Source of the DNA: Isoetes taiwanensis
Taxonomy: Eukaryota; Streptophyta; Lycopodiopsida; Isoetales; Isoetaceae
Reading direction: 5' to 3'
Assembly (NCBI GenBank): GCA_021234155.1
Contig: JAJEKV010000041.1
Location: 11,232,689-11,296,688 of the forward strand
DNA: 64,000 bases
Below, piece after piece: positions 1 through 12,260 of this stretch. A program made the position numbers and the translations under genes. Every line of letters begins with the position of its first letter. Position 1 is the first letter of the stretch. The notes beneath the pieces are model-generated. The model ran no database searches. It was not told the origin of the DNA and was given only the letters and a program-made list of their open reading frames with translations.

Positions 1-357
1 TGGTAATTATCAGAAGATACCAATTAATGACAAGAGCTTCAATTCTTGGGTAAAGAAAGAAACATGGCTAGAGCATTTACTGACCAGATCATGTGACTTG
101 GTGAAGGGAGCAATTGAACAACATAATTTGCAGTTGTTAATACCCCGAGACTGTGATGTGGAGACTTGGTACAGAACATTCAAAGCTAGAAATCGAGTTG
201 AAATGTTTAAGCATTGGGAGAGACATATGCAATCTACAGTTAATGTTTCTGAAGCTTTTGAAGTTCAAAGGACAACCATGCGAGTTGCATACAGGTATTT
301 CAAATATTTGGTTCATATTAAGTGCATGGAATCAATGCATCCACAGATACAGATATG
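1..357 (+). pseudogene. Methyltransferase-like gene, copy 1, middle portion (truncated by window edge)
   Basis: This stretch is nearly identical to 31414-31765 in the second copy of the same gene. It encodes a charged helical region with the phrases IEQHNLQLLIPRDCD and FKARNRVEMFKHWERHMQS. I do not recognise this region as a named domain; in copy 2 it lies between a possible ParB-like segment and the methyltransferase fold, so it may be a linker or target-recognition region (inference). The 5' half of copy 1 lies outside the window. The reading frame is broken several times relative to copy 2, mostly near CAG/CTG sites, so some breaks may be sequence errors. It ends exactly where an inverted-repeat element is inserted. 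Confidence 0.55.
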
Positions 358-900
358 AAATTTGAGATCTCATTTTATCCCCATAAGAATCCTCCAATGG
401 AATGGCTACCCTCTATTAACTGCAATTAATGCAGCACCAACAACTTCATTGCTGTTGTTTTTTCCCTATAACTTTTGATCCGCTTGTCAAAATGTTGCGC
501 CGCTTGTTGCATTAGATGCGGAATGAAAAGATCTTTCCAATGATATATGGTTATGATGTATTTCAATATGGTCATATGCATTAACCTTAAAAAAATATGA
601 TGTTTTACTTATTTCTTATATATTTATATCGTAAAAACTATATGATTGGATTATCACTAGATAGATCTTGTGAAGACGAATCCATTGCTACAAAAAGTTT
701 TTGAATCGGAGTTCTGGATCAAAAGTTATAATGAAAAAATGATACTACAGAAGTTAGTTGCAGCTGCATTAATTACAGGCTGCCACATAATACTGGAATA
801 AGATACACTGGAGCTCTTCTCTTCTTGGACAGTTTAAAAAGCTGACATGGCATTTTAAGCATCCCTTAATGGGACAAAATATGATCTCATTTTTCCTCTA
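358..900. mobile_element. MITE-like foldback element inserted in methyltransferase-like copy 1
   Basis: Copy 2 (around 31771-31778) has no insert at this point, which defines a 543 bp insertion. The trinucleotide ATG flanks it on both sides (355-357 and 901-903), a possible 3 bp target duplication. The ends are imperfect inverted repeats: the left end has TGAGATCTCATTTTATCCCC and the right end, reverse-complemented, reads TGAGATCATATTTTGTCCC. Subterminal arms also pair: around 418-475 (AATTAATGCAGC, then ATAACTTTTGATCC) and 715-780 in reverse. There is no long open frame, so it is non-autonomous. The superfamily is uncertain; a 3 bp duplication would fit PIF/Harbinger or CACTA relatives. Confidence 0.7.
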
Positions 901-2147
901 ATGGGTGTCTCACACAGGTGCTGACTGTATTTATAGTCCAAAAGGTAACCTAGACAGGGGAGGTGGAATGCATAAATGGGAAAGAGAAAATTGTCCCTGG
1001 TGGATTGATTTCCCTTTAGGGTCTTATCCAGAAGAAGAAGAGTCAGATTACAATCAGATCCGTGGAGGGCAGAAAATTAAGGTGGATCCAAATGAGGAAA
1101 AAGTGGATGTTGACAAAAGAAAGAGAAGCAGGAAAGACAAGCCAAAAGTATCTGATGCAACTAATGAGGATAATGAGGAAGAGGATCTTATTGTCGATTA
1201 TCAAACACCTCCACGAAAGCATATGCCTGATGTTGTACAAGTTCAAAAAGAATGCCACACTGAATTTCGAGTTGTCCAAGCAGATATATGTGTGGTCTCT
1301 AGGGTCAGAACATTAGGGCTGCCATGAAGTGTTCTGGCGTTGAGAAATTTAGGAAAGGAAGTCAAGAAATCATCCATGTACTAATGGGAATGGAAAAGTC
1401 GAGATTGGAGTGCTAACTTGGTTCTTGTTGATCTACCTACAAATGAGCCTACAAGAAGTGACTCAAACGAAACACCATATCGAACAAACTTGACACACAA
1501 CTAGTAGATGGATGTTTGGGTTTAGGTGAACTCTCGTTTGGATGACAAAGTGGATGGTTAGTGTGCATTAGCGGGTTTTGAGTTTCAAAAAAGATGATAG
1601 ATATGGCCAGCCGAAAAGAAGAACCTTTGAACTAGGAAGATCATACAAATTGATTGGGGGACGTAATCATTGAGCCATAAAGATAAATATGGAATTCTAT
1701 CAAGAAATGTGATGATAGTATCTCTACAAAAGAGTTGGCACAAACTGACATTTAAATCCAAGGAGGTATTTAGTCAACATGAGTTGGATTATAGCAAAGG
1801 GAACTTTGAGGCATTACTTAGGGCGGGTGAGAATGAGATCAAGCAAAACATCATTCATCATGTATAATTTAGAGAAGAGCACACGCTTTAATGAGTTTTT
1901 ACTCCAACCGCTATGTGATTGTGGTGATTATGTCGTGGATTTATTGGCAGTACAGGGTCTATGGTTGAGGCATGTCGAGGTCTCAGATTGCTATGCAATG
2001 GATTTTGATGCCGATATTTGTGATGTGGTCGTAACACTTCGAATGTCTACATTCAAAACCATTGGCGAAGGGGCTCCTTCTATGCAAATGGATTTGGGAG
2101 GAGAGGATGAGATAATCACGGACGGGATTGAAGAACCTACCGATTAG
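901..2147 (+). pseudogene. Methyltransferase-like gene, copy 1, linker and C-terminal catalytic-fold region
   Basis: This continues copy 1 after the inserted element. A conserved block (CIYSPKG, HKWEREN, WIDFPLGSYPEEEE) is followed by a Lys/Glu-rich linker at 1070-1200 and then a beta-class DNA N4-cytosine/N6-adenine methyltransferase-like fold. A motif IV-like stretch VLVDLPTNEPTRSD lies near 1420-1460. A motif I-like stretch corresponding to GTGSMVEAC in copy 2 lies near 1945-1970 but is frameshifted here. Copy 1 extends about 60 codons past the point where copy 2 is cut off and includes YAMDFDADICDVVV, which resembles the strand and acidic residue after motif I, and ends at a stop at 2145-2147. 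Many frameshifts coincide with CAG/CTG positions. Substrate and activity are unknown; the DPPY motif reads DLPT. Confidence 0.55.
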
Positions 2148-5100
2148 TTAGTGAGCTAAAATTTCTATTTTTGCTTGCATTAACTATCTAAACCAAAACT
2201 AAGCTTACGTATTGCTATTTCTACGGTAAGAATGGGATCCATCAAGTAATCTGTAATGGTAATCTCTATAACACGGCCATCGAGTTAGTTCCATTTTCTT
2301 AATAGGACAATTGGGATGGAAATTGCCCGTTCTGAAAAACTCCTTTCGGTTTTGTTAAGTCCATCAGACAAAGGCGGATCTCCCAAAATTCAAGCTCGGT
2401 GGAAAATCGGATCGACCAAGTTAGGAATACCGGTCGAAATCGAGATGAATGTCGAGGCTCCACTTCTTAGCTCCGAAAATTCTTTTCTTTGAGACATCCT
2501 TCATCTGACAGCGGAAGAATCTCATTAGGCGTTTTGGAGTCATGGGGTAATGAAGGGGGTTTCGAGAAAATCACAACATCAAAGGCGTCACGGAATCTGA
2601 TGAGACATGTCCCAAAAGTATCAGTGGAAAAGCCACGGGTCTTATTTTCTTAGGTGGACCAATCAAACTCCAAGGGAATTTAGAACAAGGTTGCCATGGA
2701 AAAGGGCTTGATGGCAAGGCCGCCACATAATAAAAGGTTACCATTGTTAGAGACCTAAGATTCGGTCGGCAAGGTGCCCATTGCTTTATCAAAAAATACA
2801 ACCTTGATTACAAAGAAGAAAAGAGGAAGAGGAAAAGAAGTTTTAAAGACTCTGAGAATAAAGAAAAAATTGGAAAAGGAAAAATCGTGTAGTGGAAGAA
2901 GAGATATTTTGGGTTTTCTAATTTTAAAATTGACCGTACATGCAAATTGAAAGATCATGGAAATTGAGGCATGAAATCAATTTAAACCTACATGGTTGTC
3001 ACATGGATAGTCTGGAGATTGTATCAAATGTTGTAGAGGATTAAGAAGCGAGCACAGTAAGGGAAAGGAAAAATTTAAAAAATAAAATAAAAGTTCGTGA
3101 TCAATAAAATCGTTCTTGGAAAAAAATTAAAAAAAAAAAAACACGTTACAATGCATTGTTATCTTAAAAGCTACATGACCGCGCCAATTCTATCAAAATA
3201 TAAAATATAAGCTATGTTAGGCGGTGTCGGGCACACATCTACTATCACAAAATTGCTATGGTGACAATGCATAGAGAGTGTAGCAAGAAGTTAGGCTCAA
3301 TATTGAATTGAATATCGTAAGTTCTAAAGGAGAACATGCATCTAAAGATATGCAGCACCACGTTTACTAATACAAATACATTATGAAAAGCGTTGGCCCT
3401 TGAGTGGATAAAATTTCTCTCAAATTTTATTGGAGTTGAATACATATGACTTCTAGAGGAGAACATGTCTATATCGGCAATCATATACATTCACATATTA
3501 CAAAATTTAGGATCAAAACATGGTACTAAAAATGGAGGAAGTATGGGATGTACAATTGTGTTTGGAAGAATGGTAAAACATGGTTATATAGAATGTTGTC
3601 ATCTTTGAATGTCGATGCAATCTGATGGCAATCATAGAAGAAAACCACATATTAGATTTGCTTATGGAGTCTTATAGCATTTTTGGACCATCGAGAGTGA
3701 TCTTTTATGATTGAAACCTTAACCTACAAGAAGTTGCCCATATCTCTTTCTTCATTCACAGTGAATAAGAATCCCTCTTTTGGGAAGCCAAATGCTATAT
3801 AAATTCTGCAATGATCATACTATGGATCTTATACATCATATCACATGTATGTTGTGAATAAAACCTAGTTTTTTTTTCACAAATGCTTGATCAAAGGTCT
3901 TTTAATTGAAAAACTTTATGCATATGAGCATTTTAAGTCCATTAGGTGAACTATGGAAGAATGATTTATCTTGGCAAAGCATGTAGTGGAATGGCTGAAA
4001 TCCATAAGCATAGAAAGGTAAAGATGTATGATGCAAATTTGGCATTTGAAAACACAAACTATGAGATGATAATAACAGTCATTTTCTTCATTATAAGATC
4101 TAGCAATTGGGAGTGGGGAATCAATATGTAGTTCTCACATAGCTCTTTTGCAAACAACCTAAAACAACATTCACGGAATTAAGAATTGAATTGAATTGAA
4201 TTTTATCTTTATCGAGGGAGACCAATTGGCATATGGGACCAAATAAAGATACATAAGTGTATCTTATTTTTTAAAATGGTAAGGCTTTGGTATTTGTGCG
4301 GGAATGCAGCAGTCTTGACGCGTTCCCTTCCCTCCCACTGCGTTCCCCTTGTGACATCACAGTTTAGTAGGCATTTAATTCAAAAGCGTTTGAAGTTCTT
4401 GGCCAGGCATATTGAATCACCCATTAAAATCAAAATTCCTGCTCCTAAGTTTTTCATTCAAGCTGCTCTCTGAATTTTCTCGGTTATTTAAGCGGCAAAA
4501 TAGCAATGTTTGGGTCGATCCTCATTGAAGCTCTTGGTACAGGTGGCATCGTCATAGATCGATATATTCAAAGGGAAGAAAGCAATGAGAACAAGAATCT
4601 AAAACCTTTATTCTGAGAAACTAATTGTAATGCTATTGTTTTAGGGATCTGATTCAAACTTCTAAAAAACAAATCTATGGCATCTGGAGTTCTCGAGAAG
4701 GTAGAAATTACATTCTTGAAGATGTCCTCATTAAGTTTTCTCCTGATTTAGTTGCCATCTTGGGATGTTTTATTATTAGTTCATCTTAGGAATTTTTTCA
4801 TTCTTGAGGTTAAATCCTATCTTTTCTCATCACCAAGTGGCAGGCTGCATTGGTGAGAGTTAACACGGTAGATTGTCACCAAGTTCAAGAACTTTTCTTA
4901 TGTTACCTTCTTTGCATGTTATGCTCTATTTTGTTTGTGTTGTGTTGCATAAGCTGCTCCGGTATTCTACCCGATTCTTTGGGCATGAGATTGCCAATTA
5001 GGCTTCGTAAATGATCTTCCGTTTATCACGATTGTAGCCAATCCGCTGCCGTCCCATTGCATCATTGTCTCTTGGCTTTCATCCTAGAGTTATTTTAGTG

Positions 5101-8100
5101 GCGTCGAGGGGAGCATTGCACCCTCTTTTGGGACCTCCCCCTCCCCACAACTTCTCAATATCACATTATGGCTGGCGGATTTATTTTATTGAGCATGTTC
5201 TTTGGCCTACCTATATTTTGTCCTTATGTGATGTGAATGACATGGCCTCTCAAAGGTCAAAGGACAACAAAATATCTACATGCACATTCTATTTTTTACT
5301 TTGTATGTTTGCATTTACTTTTATGTATGATTCTCATTTATTAGCATTTACTTGAGGGACTTGGACCAGTATTAGAATCATCAAGGTTTGACCCTTAGGA
5401 AACAAAGGTTTAGTAAAGTCAATTCTATAAGTGCAATCATGGCTGATTCTCTAAGACTCTGTTGATTTTTTCATTTTGTGTCTATACCATGCTCAGTTGT
5501 GTCCAAATTTGTCTACAAACATACTATGAACATTTTGTTTGTGTGATTTGTCCTATAAGAAGCACATGGCGTCTATAAATCAACTTAATAATGCTGCAAT
5601 GTACATATTTTCACATAGCACATGTGTACACACTTTGTTGCTTCACTTTGTTTTGTATGATTCTTATTTATTTGCATTTACTGAGGGAATTGAGACCATT
5701 CTAGAACCATTAAGGTTCATCAAGTTGAACCATCTTCATCCAATCAGCAAAGGTATCTTTAAAATAAATGATAATCAGATTCTAGATGCATGTGAATCTC
5801 AAAGTGAAGATTTGTTTGTGCGAGGGGCACGTTCTGAGTCCACATGCGAGAGATAAGGAGGCCTTCAGGAAGAAAACAATGCGTGCGTAATGCATCAAGC
5901 ATTAGAAGACCATTGCCATCGGCATACGTGTATTGTCATTTTCATATGCTATATTTTTTCTTTATTTGATCGCGAGAACAAGAAATCTTTGAAACACACA
6001 AGCTTAATGAACAAAGCTTTTGCATAGCCACTTTCGGCTTAAGAATCGAGCTCATGCTTAGAAAATGCAACAAATCGGGTATGCCCTCTTTTCTAACAAG
6101 CATTCTCGAGTCAAGGTTTTTCCAATTTTTTGAGATATTGATGTTTGAAATTTTACCTAGAGCGGCTGATATGAAGAGCAGTCTTGTTGAATGCTTATGG
6201 ATAGCTGACGGATGGCGGTGCATGTTCTAGGAAAACATGGGCTTGTATTGTCTTTTCACTTAGTGGAGTAAATGGTGCAAGATAGGGAGTGAACTTAGGT
6301 ATAATGCGTAAGGAATGGACCGATACGTTTACGGTAGAGGACATTTAAGCAAGTTTCTATTTATAGCCGGATCCCGTTGCTCATCATTTCCATTTCTAAC
6401 CCAAAATAAATGCATCACCGAAGTTTAAATTATAATAGGTAAGCAGTGCATTATGCATAGATTGCTATAACTACCATTGTGATCTTAAAAGTAGGTGATT
6501 TTGAGACATATCTCCATTAGGTATGTGGCAAGTTTAATCACGAAAATTACAGCAGCCTTTGCACTAACCACGATTCTTTTTTTTTTCTCTACTTTCAGGG
6601 CTTGCAACAACATCCTAGGACTATCATTTCTTATTTTCAAAGTGCATTTTGAGATCATCTTCTGTACGATTTGCCCGGTTCAGATTTTATTAGGGCAATG
6701 TGCATTTGCTTTCGGATGTTGCTCTTCTTTTTATCACGGTTTAGTAAGATATCATTCAATGAACTTGCTAGATATCATTATAATGAGCGGCACTCCTTCG
6801 GGTTTATGATTACAGCGGGTCATGAAATTATAACCATCTAAATGGCTTGGATTATCGTAATGAATAGCATACTTTTGCGGCTAGTGCGGCATTCCAAGGG
6901 TGAGAAGGCCATGGCAATGGAGGGATCCAATAAAATTTAGGCCTTAGCCGGACCCTATGTACAGTTCAAAGCTGGCCATCTAAAGTGAGCAAATTAGGTG
7001 AAATTGAGTATCTTTGCTTCTCAATGACAAGATCGGTTTTACATTGAATTGGAATTGGAATTTTAGCGATGTTGTGTAGAGTGGATGTTTTTGTTTGCTC
7101 GGGAGTATGAGTTTGTATAGAGAGTAAAACTTAAGATACTTGATTGAAATGTCGATTAATATCAAAGGGATTTAAAATTAGTACATGATTTGGGCTAATA
7201 AGGACATTGTTAGTTCTCACGAAGGTTTAGTTCATGCTATTTCTTCTTATGCGTAAGAGTTTGCTAGGCTCGGTATAAGGCTCGTATTATGATTTGCACC
7301 ACTCAAACTTAGAAATGAAAATCTGAGAATTCAGTGGCATTTTGTCTTTGTGGCGGAATTCTGTGACATCCAAAAGGCATATGGTGCTCAAATACCTCCT
7401 TTCAACAACTATGGGAAAATGAACTTAAAACTTCTACCACCTCATTTGTCAAGTAATCTTGGAAACTAAAACTCTTGACTCTATTGTCAATCTATTTGTC
7501 GATGTGTTTTCATTTGAGTTAGCAATCATCTATTTTTTGTTTAAAATTTGTTACTAGGGATCGCCTTTATAATTATAGAGATACCAACCTCGACAATTTA
7601 GTCAATGTGCTTAGATAAATGTTGAAATCACAATCTATCTATCTATTAGGCGTCATAAATAGGGATCATACAAATAGAAGTGCAATTTTAGATATATAAA
7701 ATGCTTATTAGATGTGTTTTTTTTTTTAGCAAAATATTATGGCTTTTGGGCTTCATGGATGCGCTTGCAACAAGCATCATCCTTGACTTATGGTGGCTTT
7801 GTTTATTTGATTCCACTAGGGAAAAGAAGATGATTAAAGAGTCGCGAGTGTTTGATAGCAGGCGAGTGAAATGCATAATTCTTTGGCTATTGATGAGGCT
7901 AAGAATTCTTCTTTATGTAGTCAAATATTTCTTGCAAGCACGACCAATGATGATCACGAAATTAAAGTGCATGTACCCCATTTTCACATGCGATTACAAT
8001 TTATATATGCAGGCATCCATTTCATCCTTTTCATTTGGCTCAACCCATACATTCATCTATGCATTTCAAACGTATCCATGAGTAATGCTTGCCATGAACA

Positions 8101-8630
8101 TGATCCAACTCCCCTTCATTTGCATTCCCTTTTCACATCCTACCCATCCTTCACCACCATTTTGCATTAGTTATCTCGGCTATTCCATGCATCTAGACTA
8201 ATGCCCGGCGTCAAGGTGTTCAATTGCAATTGTGTTAGCCCGATGTAAGTTTTCAGATATTGATTTACAAGCTGAACTATCACTCCGCGTCGATCAATCC
8301 TAAGCTGTGGGCATCCTTGGCTATCCATTTCTATCACACTATAAATTCCATTATTCAAACCATTTCACACACCTCCCGCGATCAAATCTACCCATTCCAC
8401 ACATCCGCGACTAATGCTGGCATTGCAGCTGCGTTCTCTAGTTACTACTAAAATTGAAAAACCCCACCACGAAGGTTTTGAGGGAAAATAAAGCGAGTAA
8501 TAGGTATCTTTGAAGAGACGCTATACAATGATACATTATGAACATTTAATCGATTAATGCGTGTTTGAGGACATAAGCCCGAGTCGTGCATCATGATGTC
8601 TTGGAAAAAGATCTAGTAAACCCAATGAGG
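2148..8630. other. Gene-free repeat-like DNA
   Basis: I see no reading frame with recognisable domain content on either strand. The sequence is AT-rich, CAG/CTG-poor in long stretches, and has scattered poly-A/T runs (for example near 3130, 6577 and 7719). The only internal structure I can support is the diverged direct repeat at about 5230-5745. It is probably old transposon-derived DNA, but I found no terminal repeats, primer-binding site or polyprotein motif to prove this. Confidence 0.5.
5230..5745. repeat. Diverged tandem duplication, period about 330 bp
   Basis: The segment around 5230-5420 recurs at about 5555-5745. Shared landmarks in the same order are CACATGGC or ACATGGCCT, the TTTGTATGATTCT-type phrase, TTAGCATTTACT or TTTGCATTTACT, GAGGGA, and ATCAAGGTTTGA or ATCAAGTTGAA. 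Divergence is considerable. No coding content is evident. Confidence 0.5.
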
Positions 8631-8634
8631 TTGT

Positions 8635-9250
8635 GTCCGGTCGTGAGTGGTTGGTTAGGTGGCGTTCGAATGTGATTGAATGCTAGACTATGTGGCATTA
8701 AGTCTTCAATGGCGCTTTGGTGGCAACAAGTAAACTCTATCCTGCATGCCTCGAGACGGTCGGAGGTGATATGCACTTTGTGCAAATTGACAATATATAG
8801 AAGCGTGATGTGATGAAGTGGTTGGTTAGGTAGCATCAACTCGTGATTGAATGCTAGACTATGTGGCATTCGTCTTAGATATGGCACTTTGGTGGCTTAA
8901 CAATGAGAGTATCTGCATGCATCGAACCCAATTCACGATTATTATGCGCACAGTACAAAATTGACAGCTATATAAACGTGATGTGTACTTGTCCGGCTCC
9001 ATAAAAATTACATGTTTTTTTAGAACATCGCATTATCGCGTACATCTCGAACCCAATTCAGGTGATATGCACATTACCAAATTAACCTATATAGAGCGAT
9101 ATGTAGCTGATGCCGCTCCATAAAATTATGTTTTAGAACATGCGTAACAATAATCTGCACCAACTATTCATTTACGCAATGCGCACCAACTATTCATTCT
9201 GACATAATTTGCACCAAAATTTGTTCATTCTGACATCGATCGAATGAACC
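8635..9250. repeat. Degenerate tandem repeats
   Basis: GTGGTTGGTTAGGT and GATTGAATGCTAGACTATG occur at about 8647-8693 and again at about 8818-8863, a period near 170-180 bp. The next landmark, GGTGATATGCAC followed by a TATATAG-containing phrase, recurs at about 8764-8805 and 9060-9100. A downstream sub-array repeats GCACCAACTATTCATT and a variant at about 9158-9230. Copies differ by small indels. There is no protein-coding content. Confidence 0.65.
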
Positions 9251-9456
9251 AACAATTAATGAATTAAAATGGTCCCATAGATGTAATTCCCCGTAGGTTT
9301 TCTCCCCACGAAACAAAAGTTGTTCCAAAGTTCGAAGGGATAAGGAAAAATGTTGGTAGAAAACAAAACAATTAAGAAATCCTAATAAGTGAAGACAAAT
9401 TTTGGTTCAAAGATTATCAATATTTCACATTTCCTTTGAGGAATATATTACGTCAG

Positions 9457-11540
9457 CTATTTTTGCGTCTCCAACATCCTCGTCTTTTTGGCTTCCTTTT
9501 TAAGAAAATGCTTCATCGTTTCTTCTTGATTAGCTATTGGCAGAAACAAAGGGTACGGAACGTTTCTAGTATGTGATAGAGATTGTTCTAAAAGCTTTTC
9601 TACAGGAGTTTATCAGCTAAACCTTACAAAACTGTATTCTTACCCAGACTTCAATAGCACCTACAGGAACTTCGGGTTGAACTGCAACAAGTTTACGCAT
9701 ACTCTTTTAGGAGGTGCAACATATGCTCATATACATGAATCCATGGATAGGTCGTTTTTCAAAATGTTGCGCAGATTCACCAAGTGATTTCGCCTGTTTT
9801 TTAAACCAAATCATAATTTATCTATGCGAGACACACACCTTTTCTCTGGTAAAAGATCTAATAAACTGTGGAATTACCTTTTCTGGATTAGTCGTTGCCC
9901 CAATTTACAGCAGTCTTTATGGAGTGACATATTGTTTGCGCTATTGATAGGCCAATAGTGATGAGCAAGAGGAAGCAATCCACGCATAAAAATCATAATA
10001 TTGCGGATCAATAACCAAAGAAGTTAGGCCACATGCAACGATGTACTTGAAACTGACCGACCATGTGACCCATTAGCATAAATCTTGTATCTATCAATCA
10101 AAAGCCACAATAAGAGAATTGTAGCCATAGAATTATCGAGCGAGGAAAAACCTGTAGGCGCATTGTTTAGACAAATCAGAGGCCCTTTTTGTATCCCTCT
10201 GCAGCCCTCAGCGATCAATTCTGCAACGTTTGCACTTAAAATCAATACACCGTTCTTCCACTGTAATATTAATATTAGAGTATGGATATGGCCTTCAAAC
10301 ATTTAGTCAAATATCTGCTTCAACGATGTATTTTTATATGCAACTTCTACGAGATTTGAATTTTGCCCGACATTTTTTGTGAATTCCAAGTGGTGACCAT
10401 GCAAAGGCGCATCTTTGAGAAGGCAATATGGTTGGTATACGTTGTTTTATAGTCAAGTGCGATGTTGAACATGGATCAAACCTACCAAATACCAATACTT
10501 TTTTGACCAGGTCCTAATACTATATAGTTTATTATACAGAGCAAAATGCAACTTGTCAAAAAGCACTAGCCTATTTGGCAAGTCAGAATCGTGGTCTCAT
10601 CAATCAAAGGCACAGGCTGTCATAAATGGACCTACATGGGAGACATTATTCTGGCGGTTGACGACGCGCAATACAAAGACAATGACAGATTTCCAACAAT
10701 AAGATACACCAAACATTTTAATACATAAGAACTTTTAACAAACATCTAACATGCATCTCCATTTGAAAACATATTCAGATCTAACTATTACCTCATGATA
10801 TACTAGAGTGGTGGAGTCTTGTCCATTTGTTGCATTGCACTTCAACAGCCTCTTCACGGACAGGGGCCCCCTACATCAGGATTGCCTTTTCAATAGGCTT
10901 TTTAACTCTATCCTTCCATTTCAGATTCTTAGAGCCTCTTAAAAATGCTTACTTTGAAACGTCCCATGGTGGTATGTTCACTTCGGCCCTGGTGTATTTT
11001 GACAAAATTAAAAGTTTCCATCATAATGTTTTATCTCTGTTTCCAAGAAATTTCAAAACAAAACACTACTTTTTTGCTTTACTGAAACACCAAAAAAAGT
11101 TTCTTACCAGCCCCAGTAGGACCAATCTGGAAAAGGAATATCGTAGTGTATTTGTCGCTGCAGTATCGAAACAGAGGAGGGGCGGCATTTTCTATTTGGT
11201 GTGTATTTCTTGCTCTCAATATGCAGTCTATCCATACAATCAAACATGAGATCTAGATCGGGAACCATTCAGGATATCTCTCCAGAAGCAACAGCAGACC
11301 CCATACTGTAAACATCATCCTCGTTTGAACGCATTTGTAATACAGCTGTATGTATAATCTTCCGTTCACACACAGTAATCCGAAAAGCCGCAAATTCTTT
11401 GGCTTCCTGATGCTCTGTCTTGAGATACCCGAATTCTTCCATGGGGCGAATCTTGATGGATAAATTGGAAAAATAAGGACAGAAAAAAGATGAATTCTTT
11501 GTAGTAGTAAAATTTGGGGCTGGGTTGTCCATGATAAACA
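9457..11540 (-). pseudogene. GT90 / CAP10 (rumi-like) protein O-glycosyltransferase pseudogene
   Basis: Read on the minus strand this is a multi-exon gene for a plant GT90 glycosyltransferase, a Golgi/ER enzyme family that transfers a sugar to protein or wall-glycan acceptors. Landmarks in order: QFIHQD (around 11460); KEFAAFRITV and NGRLYIQLYYKCVQTR, then VWGLLLLLERYPEWFP (11260-11400); HYDIPFPDWSYWGW ending at a GTAAG donor near 11113; AEVNIPPWDVSK, then LKWKDRVKKP and KGNPDVGG (10850-11000); DLSKQCAYR (10200); RYKIYANG and VSFKYIVACG-like (10030-10100); YYDF and HHYWPIN (9930-10010); LHLLKEY and VAVQPEVPVGAIEVW (9660-9760). Exons sit in different frames separated by intron-like sequence, so it is not a processed copy. 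Several single-base frameshifts break single exons. This block retains normal CAG/CTG density, so I judge it a real pseudogene. Confidence 0.8.
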
Positions 11541-11559
11541 GAGCGCCTGAGTACAATCA

Positions 11560-12260
11560 AGAAATTTGGGTGTGCGAAAAATTTGTCCCAATTCGTCATT
11601 CCGTTGGTAGGAAGGGATATGCGGAGTAGGAAGCAAATTATCCCTGCTGGGAGTCTTGGTATTCGTCTGCCAAAATGTGCTTTGGCTTAGCACTAAAAAT
11701 TACAGAAATTGGACAGAAAGCGGCTACTTGCATAGGTTCTCCAAATTATAACCGTTGTCGTAGCCATGGCCGAAAAAAACAAGAAACCGGACCAAAATAC
11801 TGATACGAGGCGGCATCTGACTGTCTCATTTGTATGATGAGCCTTCAGATATCTAGAATTTTTGATTCTCCACATCTTCGGTAGACTGATGCAAGATGCT
11901 GACCTTTGCGAAAAAGAGCTTGATTTCATAGACAAGTTTAGGATTACCTTTTCAAGCTTTTGCTTCTATGAGGTGGATGAATCATATTGCGCCCCTCAAA
12001 TACGAGAGTTAAGTGCAGCCTGTTCCGGCGTGCCAATGAATAGACTTCTTTGAAGAAAAAATTGCGATCTGCAGCACTAAAGGAAAAGTTTAATGAAGAA
12101 CTAGAGAAGAATATACCAAGTTTAGAAATACCTTCCCAAGTCATATTTAGGGCTGAAGAAGCACTGTTGCAGAAAATGGCGCCATAGATTTGCAGGAGAA
12201 AAGAAGTCCGACGGCATCGTGGTACACGTTCCTGTTGGAGTAAAAACAAAAACATAATTA
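11560..12260 (-). other. Possible 5' exons upstream of the GT90 locus, unidentified
   Basis: The minus strand has an exon-like segment 11948-12068 with a clean acceptor (TGCTGCAG) and donor (GTAATCC). It is joined across a 63 bp intron-like gap (GTATTT...CTGCAG) to a second open segment ending at 12132 with TGGGAAG before the donor. The frame stays open across the junction (TWED, then RNFFFKEVYSLARRN). An open segment with YDNGYNLENLC lies near 11720-11800. I cannot match these to a known N-terminus of a GT90 enzyme, so they may belong to that gene or be chance. The plus strand also shows an open, charged stretch here (KEKFNEELEKNIPSLEIPSQ, 12072-12140), so strand is uncertain. Confidence 0.3.
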
